Shown piece by piece: positions 43,996 through 51,486 of a stretch of DNA of 64,000 nucleotides. The notes under the pieces were generated by a model. The model searched no databases and was not told where the DNA came from. It saw only the letters and a program-made list of their open reading frames with translations. A program made the translations under genes and the position numbers. The stretch comes from an uncultured Clostridia bacterium (GTDB lineage Bacteria > Bacillota > Clostridia > Christensenellales > Borkfalkiaceae). Each line of letters opens with the position of its first letter. Position 1 is the first letter of the stretch. The stretch covers positions 45,569 to 109,568 of the forward strand of contig CALVPT010000005.1 in assembly GCA_944354125.1 (NCBI GenBank), written 5' to 3'.

Positions 43996-45378
43996 ATGAA
44001 ATTGGCTAAAAAGATACTTGCGGCCACGCTCATTGCGGGCAGCGTTACGGCGCTTGCGTTTGCGGGCTGTACGGGCGCAAAGGGCATATCTTCGATTGAA
44101 AAGACGTCGACGGTGGGACTCAAAGACATATACACAATAACGTATACGGACGGTTCTACAAGTCAGTTTACGGTTACCAACGGCAGCAACGCCGACGCCA
44201 ACAACATAACCATAAACGACATATACGAGGAGTATAAAAACCAGTACGGAGACATATCCTTTTCCGACTTCCTCGACAAATATCTCAACGCGGAGACGGA
44301 CAGCGCGGCGGTAGTGCAGGACTGCCTCAAATCCTGCGTCAGCGTATACTGCGAATTTACTACCACCACGACAAAATATGACTTCTTCGGCAGGCCCATA
44401 GGCACGGAGATTACGCCCTCTCTTCAGATAGGTTCGGGCATAATCTACAAGATGGACTCCGACTATTCCTACATAATAACCAACTACCACGTCGTATACG
44501 GCGAAAACACCAACGAGGACATCTCGGAGATAACGCACGTATATCTCTACGGCAGCCAGTCCGCACCCTATGCCGAAAGTGCAAGCGCAACCTCCTATTC
44601 GTATGACGAATATGCAATCGCCTGCGATTATGTGGGCGGCTCGATAGACCACGACGTAGCGGTGCTCAGGGCTAAGACCGACGACATCCGCGCAATAAAC
44701 GACAACGTCAGGGCGGTAGACGTTGCGGAAGGATACACCGTAGGCCAGACGGCGATAGCAATCGGCAACCCCGGCGGCGAGGGCATAAGCGCAACCAAGG
44801 GCATAGTCAGCGTCGATAACGAGTATATCACCCTTGACATAGACGGCACCAGCAGGAGCTACCGTTCGATAAGAATTGATACCGCCATATACGAGGGCAG
44901 CTCGGGCGGCGGACTCTTCGACATGTACGGCAGACTCATAGGCCTTACCAATGCGGGCGACGGCGAGGAGCAGAACGTCAACTTCGCCATTCCCGTGCAG
45001 ATTGTGACGGGCGTTGCGGACAATATTATTGAAAATAACTCGCAGACGGTCAGAAAGATAACCATAGGCGTCACCGTCGTATCCTCCAATTCGAGGAACG
45101 AGTTCGACTCCGTCACGGGACTTTCGACGATAAAGGAAGACGTGACCGTCGACTCCGTGGTCAGCGGCAGCATAGCCGAGACCCTCGGCGCCAATAAGGG
45201 CGATATGATAAAGGGCATAGTCATCAACGGTCAGAGCAAGCTCATAAACCGCAGCTTCGAGCTGGGCGACATAATTTTAACCATACGTACAGGCGACGAG
45301 ATAAAGCTCATCTTCTCGCGTGACGGCGAGGAAGTTCAGACGGAGGCATATACCGTCCAGCTCTCCGACATGGCATAA
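43996..45378 (+). CDS. HtrA-like trypsin-family serine protease, lipoprotein
   Basis: A 460-residue secreted protease. The N-terminus (KLAKKILAATLIAGSVTALA) with FAGC near residue 24 is a lipoprotein signal. About 80 residues of helical linker follow. The chymotrypsin-fold domain shows H165 in IITNYHVVYG, D220 in IDHDVAVLRA and S303 in YEGSSGGGLFD, a complete triad, with AIGNPGGEGISATKG near residue 255. The last 110 or so residues form a PDZ-like domain (GDMIKGIVINGQSKLI). In the family such proteins degrade misfolded envelope proteins. It follows the giant lipoprotein gene but has its own promoter and leader. Confidence 0.92.
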   Translation: MKLAKKILAATLIAGSVTALAFAGCTGAKGISSIEKTSTVGLKDIYTITYTDGSTSQFTVTNGSNADANNITINDIYEEYKNQYGDISFSDFLDKYLNAETDSAAVVQDCLKSCVSVYCEFTTTTTKYDFFGRPIGTEITPSLQIGSGIIYKMDSDYSYIITNYHVVYGENTNEDISEITHVYLYGSQSAPYAESASATSYSYDEYAIACDYVGGSIDHDVAVLRAKTDDIRAINDNVRAVDVAEGYTVGQTAIAIGNPGGEGISATKGIVSVDNEYITLDIDGTSRSYRSIRIDTAIYEGSSGGGLFDMYGRLIGLTNAGDGEEQNVNFAIPVQIVTGVADNIIENNSQTVRKITIGVTVVSSNSRNEFDSVTGLSTIKEDVTVDSVVSGSIAETLGANKGDMIKGIVINGQSKLINRSFELGDIILTIRTGDEIKLIFSRDGEEVQTEAYTVQLSDMA

Positions 45379-45398
45379 AAATGTAAAATTAAACGGCA

Positions 45399-45432
45399 AG
45401 CGCCTCCGCAACGATATGCGGAGGCGCTTTTG
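45399..45432 (+). terminator. Terminator of the HtrA-like protease gene
   Basis: AGCGCCTCCGCA (45399-45410) pairs with TGCGGAGGCGCT (45417-45428), followed by TTTTG. Confidence 0.88.
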
Positions 45433-45521
45433 TACGCCTTAAGATTCAAAATTTTTATCGGGGTTTGCGGCTGCGCCGTGAGTAATTTAATAATTATGCC
45501 GAAGAAAGCATAAAATAGCGT

Positions 45522-45767
45522 ATGAAACTTTTGATGCAACTTCTGAAGGAGGCAGGCGCCGATACGGACAGGGCGTTCACGGTCATTCCGGGGTACGGCG
45601 GCTATTTCAAGGCAATAAAGCGCGTAGCCGAGTATGCGCCGCAGAAAGTCACTCTGGGACTTGGCAAGGGGGTGCTCGTCGTGTCGGGCGAAAACCTCAG
45701 GATAGACAAATATTTCGAGGGCGACCTCTGGCTGCTCGGCGACATAAGGGGGATAGCGCTTGAATAA
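45522..45767 (+). CDS. yqfC: Sporulation protein YqfC family
   Basis: An 81-residue YqfC-type protein. The pattern GGYFKAIKRVAEYAPQKVTL, then LGKGVLVVSGENLRID and LWLLGDIRGIAL, matches the small YqfC beta-domain encoded just upstream of yqfD in spore-formers. No clear Shine-Dalgarno precedes the ATG, and a second in-frame ATG 12 bases on has none either. It overlaps yqfD by eight bases. In Bacillus and Clostridium the pair is expressed in the mother cell; no convincing sigma-E site is visible here. Confidence 0.82.
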   Translation: MKLLMQLLKEAGADTDRAFTVIPGYGGYFKAIKRVAEYAPQKVTLGLGKGVLVVSGENLRIDKYFEGDLWLLGDIRGIALE

Positions 45768-46653
45768 TCTCGTCGAAATTCAGCTCACTGGCAGCGCGGA
45801 CGTCGTTTTGAGGAAGCTGACGCGCGCCGACATAGCCGTATACAGGTTCAGAGTCAGCGGCGCGGTCATAACCTTTTGCGTTGAAGAGGAATATGTAAAA
45901 AAAGTTTTTGCAATTTTTGCGCATAGGTGTTATAATGTCGGTATAAGGCGTACCAGCGCAAGAAAGCGCATTGCCGCGGCGGTCAGGCGGCGCGTCGGAC
46001 TTATTGTCGGCGCAGTCATATTCCTCGTCGCGGCGGTCGCGGCGGACTTTACCGTACTCAGGGTAAAGGTCACGGGCAACTGCGCATATCTTGCCGAGGA
46101 CATAAGGCAAATAGCCGCGCAGTGCGGCGTAAGGGAATGGTCGCTCTGCCTTAAGGCGGACATACCCTCGCTGGAGGCGAGGGTGCTGTCGCTTGACGGA
46201 GTAAGTTTCTGTTCGGTCGCGCGCAAGGGCTCTTATATGATAATAGACGTAATGTCGGGCGGCGAGGAAAATACGCCTGCCGCATATACAGACTTTGTAT
46301 CGCCCGAGAGCGGCAGAATTTTGCGCATAGTCGCCGTAAGCGGAACGCCGCTCGCCGCCGAAGGCGAGGACATACGGCGCGGCGAAAAGCTTATCGGGGC
46401 ATATGCCGAGGGCGAGGACGGACAAAGGCGTTCCTGCCTTGCCGTGGGATTTGCCGATATAGAGGTGTCGCGCACGGTTTCGGTGCTCTTCGGCGAGAAG
46501 AGCGAGGAAAACGCCCGGGCGGCGCTGGGCATTGCGGCGCTGTATTCGGAAAACGTCATAAGTCGTTCTTATACGGTATCCGAAAGTCAGGACGGGGCAG
46601 TGTATGACGTCAGTTTTTCATACATATGCACCGTATCCGTAAATATGGAATAA
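45760..46653 (+). CDS. yqfD: Sporulation protein YqfD (SpoIV-like)
   Basis: A 297-residue protein with one transmembrane segment (VGLIVGAVIFLVAAVAADF) near residue 90. The N-terminal cytoplasmic domain has LTRADIAVYRFRVSGAVITF, and the extracytoplasmic part has FTVLRVKVTGNCAYLAEDI and a beta-rich C-terminus, the YqfD architecture but shorter than the roughly 400 residues of Bacillus. It starts within yqfC and precedes phoH, the conserved Firmicutes order. Presence of yqfC-yqfD is good evidence that the lineage sporulates or descends from a sporulating one. Confidence 0.87.
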   Translation: MNNLVEIQLTGSADVVLRKLTRADIAVYRFRVSGAVITFCVEEEYVKKVFAIFAHRCYNVGIRRTSARKRIAAAVRRRVGLIVGAVIFLVAAVAADFTVLRVKVTGNCAYLAEDIRQIAAQCGVREWSLCLKADIPSLEARVLSLDGVSFCSVARKGSYMIIDVMSGGEENTPAAYTDFVSPESGRILRIVAVSGTPLAAEGEDIRRGEKLIGAYAEGEDGQRRSCLAVGFADIEVSRTVSVLFGEKSEENARAALGIAALYSENVISRSYTVSESQDGAVYDVSFSYICTVSVNME

Positions 46654-46671
46654 AATTACAGGGGAAATGTA

Positions 46672-47655
46672 TTGCATACGGAAAGAAGAGTTTCGGCTGA
46701 CAATGTAGACCTGCTTGCAAGGGTGCTGGGCACGTTCGACGAAAATCTCAACATAATCTGCAGGGAGCTTTCGGTCGTCTGCCGCGTAGAGGGGTTGGAT
46801 TTCATCATAAGCGGCGAGGAGGATAAAGTCCGCCTTGCCGAGGAGGTAATAGAAAATCTCTTTGCGCTCGCCGTGCAGGGCGAAAGGATAGACGGCGGCA
46901 GGACGGCATATTGCATAGAACTTGCCAGGGACGGCAGAGCGGCGGACATAGGCAAGCTCTCCTCTGGCACGGTATGCGTCACCTACCGCGGCAAGCCGAT
47001 AAAGTGCAAGACGGTCGGCCAGCGCACATATGTGGACGCAATAAAGAAGAATGCCGTCGTGTTCGGCATAGGTCCCGCGGGCACGGGCAAGACCTATCTC
47101 GCCGTATGCCTTGCCGTGCAGGCGCTCAAGCAAAAGCAGGTGCAGAAGATAATTCTGACAAGACCTGCCGTCGAGGCGGGCGAAAAGCTGGGCTTTCTTC
47201 CCGGCGATTTGCAGACAAAGGTAGACCCGTATCTTCGTCCGCTCTATGACGCCCTTCAGGAGATGATGGGGCTGGAGACCTACTCCAAACTTATCGAGAG
47301 GGGCACGATAGAGGTCGCGCCGCTCGCATATATGAGGGGCAGAACGCTTTCCGACGCGTTCATAATACTCGACGAGGCGCAGAATACTACGAGGGAGCAG
47401 ATGAAGATGTTCCTGACCCGTCTCGGCGACGGCAGCAAGATGGTCGTGACGGGCGACAAATCGCAGGTCGACCTGCCCGACGGAAAGAAGAGCGGTCTGG
47501 TGCACGCCGCAAAACTCCTCGACGGAGTGGAGGGCATAGCCGTAATAAACCTAACGGACAAGGATGTCGTCAGAAATCCTCTCGTAATGCGCATAGTCCG
47601 CGCCTATGAGAGGGAGGACATAGGGAGAAATCAAAGTGAAGACAAAACTGAGTAA
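46672..47655 (+). CDS. phoH: PhoH-family ATPase
   Basis: A 327-residue P-loop protein. The start is TTG at 46672 with GGGGAA eight bases upstream. An N-terminal KH-like region is followed by the ATPase core: FGIGPAGTGKTYLAVCLAVQ (Walker A) near residue 130, ILTRPAVEAGEKLGFLPGDL near residue 160, and FIILDEAQNTTREQMKMFLT (Walker B) near residue 230, then MVVTGDKSQVDLPDGKKSGL. The family is linked to RNA metabolism with YbeY. It lies 18 bases after yqfD and overlaps pgpH by 20 bases in this housekeeping operon. Confidence 0.94.
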   Translation: MHTERRVSADNVDLLARVLGTFDENLNIICRELSVVCRVEGLDFIISGEEDKVRLAEEVIENLFALAVQGERIDGGRTAYCIELARDGRAADIGKLSSGTVCVTYRGKPIKCKTVGQRTYVDAIKKNAVVFGIGPAGTGKTYLAVCLAVQALKQKQVQKIILTRPAVEAGEKLGFLPGDLQTKVDPYLRPLYDALQEMMGLETYSKLIERGTIEVAPLAYMRGRTLSDAFIILDEAQNTTREQMKMFLTRLGDGSKMVVTGDKSQVDLPDGKKSGLVHAAKLLDGVEGIAVINLTDKDVVRNPLVMRIVRAYEREDIGRNQSEDKTE

Positions 47656-49108
47656 CAAAAAAGTGTGGCTGGGCGTAATGATAGTTGCGTTCAACGTCAT
47701 TGCTCTGCTCGCGCTCACGTTTCTTATGATAGAGATAAACTACGGCATGGGCGTCATTGAGTTCATAGTCGATAACTTAAGCCGCATTATCTTCGTCGTG
47801 GCAAGCGTCACTTTCCTTTCGGCGCTGACGTTCGGGTATATCAGGTTTGACTGTCAGGAACTTCTGGAAAATCTTTCAAGGCTGATAGAGGTGTTGGTGC
47901 TGCTCGACATATCGGTTTTCGTGTCGTCCATCATCGGCAAATACATCGACCCCAACGCCCGTCCTTTCGGCTTTTTCGCGCTCATGTGCGCAACCGTTCT
48001 CAACCGTAAGGGCGCAATATTCTTCAACGTAATCAACGCCCTGCTCATATTCGTCATAGACGTCAACGTCAATCTCGTGGGCAGCATAACGGCAAACGTA
48101 CAGATATGGCAGTATTGCGCAGGACTTCTCATGAGCTTCTGCGCCGGCACGCTCGTCGTGTTCTTCATGCGCAGCGTCAAGACGCGCATCCAGAGCATTC
48201 TGCTCGTCTTCCTGCTGCTCATACCCATAGAGCTCATCATAGGCGTGATGGAGGTGCTCTTCGGCGAGACCTCGGGCGATACTTCGCCGTATATGCTCTT
48301 TGCTTACGGCGCGTTCGGCGCGTTCATAAGCGTAGTGCTGTACATGATGCTCCTGCCCGTGTTCGAGTTCGTATTCTCCGAGCTTACGGTGTTCAGACTG
48401 AGGGAACTCACCTCGCCCGACGCAAAGCTTATAAAAAAGCTTAAGGCCGAGGCCCCCGGCACTTATAATCACTCGGTAGTAGTCGCTCAGCTTGCCGAGG
48501 CGTGCGCCAATGCGATAGGCGACGACAGCGAGCTTGCAAGGGCGGCGGCATACTATCACGACGTCGGCAAGCTCAGAAATCCCGAGATGTTCACCGAAAA
48601 TCAGGCCGACTACAACATGCACAACGAGCTTTCCCCCGAACTTTCCGCCGACATAATACGTTCGCACGCAAAGGACGGCGCAAAGCTCATAAAGAAAAAT
48701 CACCTGCCAGAATTCTTTGCCGACATAGCCATACAGCATCACGGCACTCTGCCCATAAAGTACTTCTATGCAAAGGCGCTCAAAATGACCGACGGCGAGA
48801 TAAACATAGCCACGTTCTCCTATTCCGGCCCCACGCCCCAGTCGCGCATAGCGGCGATAATCATGATTGCCGATGCGGCGGAGGCGGCGTGCCGTTCGCT
48901 CAAGGACAGGTCGGCGGCGAACGTTCAGGCGCTTGTAAGCAGCCTGATAGAGGAACGACTCAATCTCGACCAGTTCGACAACTGCGACATAACCATGCGT
49001 CAGCTTTCTATAATAAGCCATACCATAGCGCAGTCGCTGTCGGGCGTATACCACTCGAGGATAGAATATCCGAAGATAAAGATTTCTAAGAGGGAACAGA
49101 ATGTGTAA
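47636..49108 (+). CDS. pgpH: HD-domain membrane phosphodiesterase, PgpH/YqfF type without the N-terminal sensor domain
   Basis: A 490-residue c-di-AMP phosphodiesterase-like protein. About seven hydrophobic segments fill residues 1-250 (e.g. LGVMIVAFNVIALLALTFL, IQSILLVFLLLIPIELIIG). The HD domain follows: APGTYNHSVVVAQLAEACAN, AAAYYHDVGKLRNPEMF (HD pair) near residue 300, and IAIQHHGTLPIKYFYAKAL. Typical PgpH proteins exceed 700 residues because an extracellular 7TMR-HDED domain lies between the first span and the rest; that domain is missing here. The GTG start overlaps phoH. Synteny (phoH-pgpH-ybeY) supports the name. Confidence 0.87.
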   Translation: MKTKLSNKKVWLGVMIVAFNVIALLALTFLMIEINYGMGVIEFIVDNLSRIIFVVASVTFLSALTFGYIRFDCQELLENLSRLIEVLVLLDISVFVSSIIGKYIDPNARPFGFFALMCATVLNRKGAIFFNVINALLIFVIDVNVNLVGSITANVQIWQYCAGLLMSFCAGTLVVFFMRSVKTRIQSILLVFLLLIPIELIIGVMEVLFGETSGDTSPYMLFAYGAFGAFISVVLYMMLLPVFEFVFSELTVFRLRELTSPDAKLIKKLKAEAPGTYNHSVVVAQLAEACANAIGDDSELARAAAYYHDVGKLRNPEMFTENQADYNMHNELSPELSADIIRSHAKDGAKLIKKNHLPEFFADIAIQHHGTLPIKYFYAKALKMTDGEINIATFSYSGPTPQSRIAAIIMIADAAEAACRSLKDRSAANVQALVSSLIEERLNLDQFDNCDITMRQLSIISHTIAQSLSGVYHSRIEYPKIKISKREQNV

Positions 49109-49574
49109 GCTGGAAATTATCAGCGAAGAGGAGTGCTTTTCCTGCCTTTCTCCCGTCTTTTCGGGCGAGTTCGAAAGCGATGCCTGTCTGTCGGCGGAAA
49201 TACTCATAGTCGGCAGGGAGGAAATACACAGGCTCAACAGGGAATTCCGTCAGGTTGACAGGGCTACGGACGTACTGTCCTTTCCCACGCTCGACGGCAT
49301 ACGCGGAAAGAAGATTGCAAAGTCCGACTTCCCCTATGACGTCAGCGACGACGGCAGCATATTCATAGGTTCGGTCGTCATATGCCGCGAAGTGGCGGAG
49401 GAGCAGGCAAGGGAGTACGGTCACAGCTTCGAAAGGGAGCTTTACTATCTCGCCGTGCACGGGCTGTGCCATCTTCTCGGCTATGACCATATGACCGACG
49501 ACGACAAGGCCGAGATGCGCAGGAAAGAAGAGAGAATAATGGAAAGACTTAACTTGAAGAGGGACAACGTATGA
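49101..49574 (+). CDS. ybeY: Endoribonuclease YbeY
   Basis: A 157-residue metal-dependent RNase needed for 16S rRNA 3'-end maturation and ribosome quality control. The zinc site is ELYYLAVHGLCHLLGYDHMT near residues 113-132 (H-x3-H-x5-H pattern), and HRLNREFRQVDRATDVLSFP near residue 36 is the other conserved block. It overlaps pgpH by eight bases and era by four, so all are translated together. Confidence 0.95.
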   Translation: MCKLEIISEEECFSCLSPVFSGEFESDACLSAEILIVGREEIHRLNREFRQVDRATDVLSFPTLDGIRGKKIAKSDFPYDVSDDGSIFIGSVVICREVAEEQAREYGHSFERELYYLAVHGLCHLLGYDHMTDDDKAEMRRKEERIMERLNLKRDNV

Positions 49575-50464
49575 AGAGCGGATTCGTAGCCGTCATAGGC
49601 AAGGCAAACGCGGGCAAATCAACGCTCGTCAATGTGCTCGTCGGCGAAAAGGTGGCAATAGTTTCGCCCAAACCCCAGACGACGAGGGATGCCATAATGG
49701 GCGTATACAACGGCGCGGACAGCCAGATAGTATTCGTCGATACGCCGGGCATTTACAGGGCTAAAAACGCCCTGTCGTCGGTTATGGAAAAGACGGCGGA
49801 GACGACGGCGAGGGACGTCGACCTCATACTCTTCGTGCACGACGGTCACGCAGGCGTGAGCGAGAGCGATATTTCGCTCATAAAGCGCTATATGGGCGGC
49901 GACGTGCCCGTGATAATCGCCTATACCAAGATTGACATAATGCCCAGGGAGAATATCCCCGCGGACGTCAAAAAGCTGTATGACGAGGGCATAGACCTCG
50001 ACATATTCCCCGTATCTGCCAGAAAGGGCACCAACCTCAAAAAGCTCGTGGCGGCAATAGAGGAGAGGTTGCCCGAGGGCGGAAAGGTCATAGAGGAGGA
50101 CATAGTCTCCGACAAGAGCGAACGCTTCATGATCTCCGAAATCATGAGGGAGAAGGTGCTTTTGAAGTTTGACGAGGAAGTGCCGCACGGCATCGCCGTA
50201 ATAGTCAACGAGTTTAGAAAACAGGATAACGGCGTGTACGAAATAAGCCTGGACATCGTCTGCGAAAAGGCCAACCATAAAGCCATACTTATAGGCAAGG
50301 GCGGCAGGGCGATAAAGGAAGTGTCGTCTTTTGCCAGGCAGGACATGGAAAAATTCCTCGGCGCAAAGGTATTTCTGACTACATACGTAAAGGTCAAGGA
50401 AAACTGGAGGGACAGGCCCTCGTTAATCCGCGACTTCGGCTACGACCCCAAAAACGGCAGATAA
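49571..50464 (+). CDS. era: GTPase Era
   Basis: Era binds 16S rRNA during 30S assembly. At 297 residues it is full length. G1 is VIGKANAGKSTLVNVLVGE, G2/switch I PKPQTTRDAIMGV, G3 VFVDTPGIYRAKN, and G4 IIAYTKIDI. The C-terminal KH domain is KAILIGKGGRAIKEVSSFAR near residue 238, and the tail ENWRDRPSLIRDFGYDPKN is standard. It overlaps ybeY by four bases (ATGA). The dgkA and cdd genes that often sit between ybeY and era elsewhere are absent. Confidence 0.97.
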   Translation: MKSGFVAVIGKANAGKSTLVNVLVGEKVAIVSPKPQTTRDAIMGVYNGADSQIVFVDTPGIYRAKNALSSVMEKTAETTARDVDLILFVHDGHAGVSESDISLIKRYMGGDVPVIIAYTKIDIMPRENIPADVKKLYDEGIDLDIFPVSARKGTNLKKLVAAIEERLPEGGKVIEEDIVSDKSERFMISEIMREKVLLKFDEEVPHGIAVIVNEFRKQDNGVYEISLDIVCEKANHKAILIGKGGRAIKEVSSFARQDMEKFLGAKVFLTTYVKVKENWRDRPSLIRDFGYDPKNGR

Positions 50465-50529
50465 TGGCAATTGCTCCGCCGTAATAATTTGCACCGTTTG
50501 CGCACAAGCTAACTTCAGGGAGGGGAGCT

Positions 50530-50637
50530 ATGCGCAAAGTCGACAACGACGCTGCCGAACTTGCCTGGAAAATGTTTGAAAAGACGGGCTCGGTCAGCTA
50601 TTACATGCTCTATCAGGAGCTCAAAGGCAAAAGGTAA
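50530..50637 (+). CDS. yqzL: YqzL-family small protein
   Basis: A 35-residue protein with a strong ribosome site (GGGAGGGGAG). The core ELAWKMFEKTGSVSYYMLYQ followed by ELKGK matches the YqzL pattern (W-K-x-F-x-x-T-G, then Y-L-x-F/Y-K-E). YqzL genes lie exactly between era and recO in Firmicutes, as here, with recO three bases downstream. Function unknown; often missed because of its size. Confidence 0.85.
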   Translation: MRKVDNDAAELAWKMFEKTGSVSYYMLYQELKGKR

Positions 50638-50640
50638 AAA

Positions 50641-51363
50641 GTGGATAACATCAAGGTCAACGCCCTCATGATAAGGGCGACGGACTACGGAGAAAACGAC
50701 AAAATACTCACCCTGCTTTCCGCCGAACTCGGCAAGATTACGGCGGGAATAAAGGGGGTAAAAAAGGCTGGCGCAAAGCTTAAATTTGCCGCCCAGCCCT
50801 TTTGTTTTGCCGAATACATTCTCGCCGAAAGGGGCGGAAGATATACTGTCACGCAGGCATCAGAGTGCGAAAGTTTCTATGAACTCAGGTGCGACGTCTC
50901 AAAGCTCTACGCGGCGTCCTCGGTGTGCGAGGTTGCCTCGGCTTTAAGCTACGACGGCGACGACGCGTCTCACATATTCTATGCCGCCGTCCATGCATTG
51001 GGTCAGATGTGTGTCGGCGACGAGAGCATGGAACTCATAAGGTTTCTTCTCTTTGCCCTCGGGAAGTCGGGCTATAAGGTAGGACTTGACAGGTGCACGG
51101 AGTGCGGCGCGCCCCTCGTGGAGGCGGAAAAGATGCGCTTCGACTTGGACACGGGCAGCTTTACCTGCTGGGATTGCGGCAACGGCTTCGGGACGGGCGG
51201 AGCGACCTATAACGTCCTGCGTGCGGCGGACGGGAAAAGCCATGTGAAGGAAATGCTCTCTAAGGAGGCAAAAAAGCGCGCGCTTAAGCTTTTGAAGGAG
51301 TACATAGCCTATAAAACCGACGCCAGGTGCGCCAGCCTTTCGGAATATATCAGACTTATATGA
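50641..51363 (+). CDS. recO: DNA repair protein RecO
   Basis: RecO helps load RecA onto SSB-coated single strands. At 240 residues from a GTG start it is normal length. The N-terminal OB fold reads VNALMIRATDYGENDKILTL, then GKITAGIKGVKKAGAKLKF. The zinc site is CTECGAPLVEAEKMRF and FTCWDCGNGF near residues 152-180 (four cysteines). It follows yqzL by three bases and ends at a terminator at 51364-51392. Confidence 0.94.
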   Translation: MDNIKVNALMIRATDYGENDKILTLLSAELGKITAGIKGVKKAGAKLKFAAQPFCFAEYILAERGGRYTVTQASECESFYELRCDVSKLYAASSVCEVASALSYDGDDASHIFYAAVHALGQMCVGDESMELIRFLLFALGKSGYKVGLDRCTECGAPLVEAEKMRFDLDTGSFTCWDCGNGFGTGGATYNVLRAADGKSHVKEMLSKEAKKRALKLLKEYIAYKTDARCASLSEYIRLI

Positions 51364-51392
51364 ATGTCCCTCACATAAAGGGACATTTTTTT
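51364..51392 (+). terminator. Terminator of the era-recO operon
   Basis: ATGTCCCT (51364-51371) pairs with AGGGACAT (51379-51386), followed by T-run to 51392. It starts one base after the recO stop. Confidence 0.87.
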
Positions 51393-51415
51393 ACACTAAA
51401 ATTTGCTCAATTTAC

Positions 51416-51444
51416 TTGAATTTATTACAAATATGAATTATAAT
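51416..51444 (+). promoter_or_regulatory. Sigma-A promoter of ppdK
   Basis: TTGAAT (51416-51421), 17-base spacer, TATAAT (51439-51444), 42 bases upstream of the ppdK ATG, which has a perfect AGGAGG. Confidence 0.88.
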
Positions 51445-51486
51445 ATATACGTTTAAAAAAATAATCAACGAAATCAGGAGGAACTT

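Noticed and set aside
45480..45521. A sigma-E-like promoter for yqfC
   Set aside because: CATAAAAT near 45509 resembles the -10 but no matching -35 is visible and the start point would fall at the start codon.
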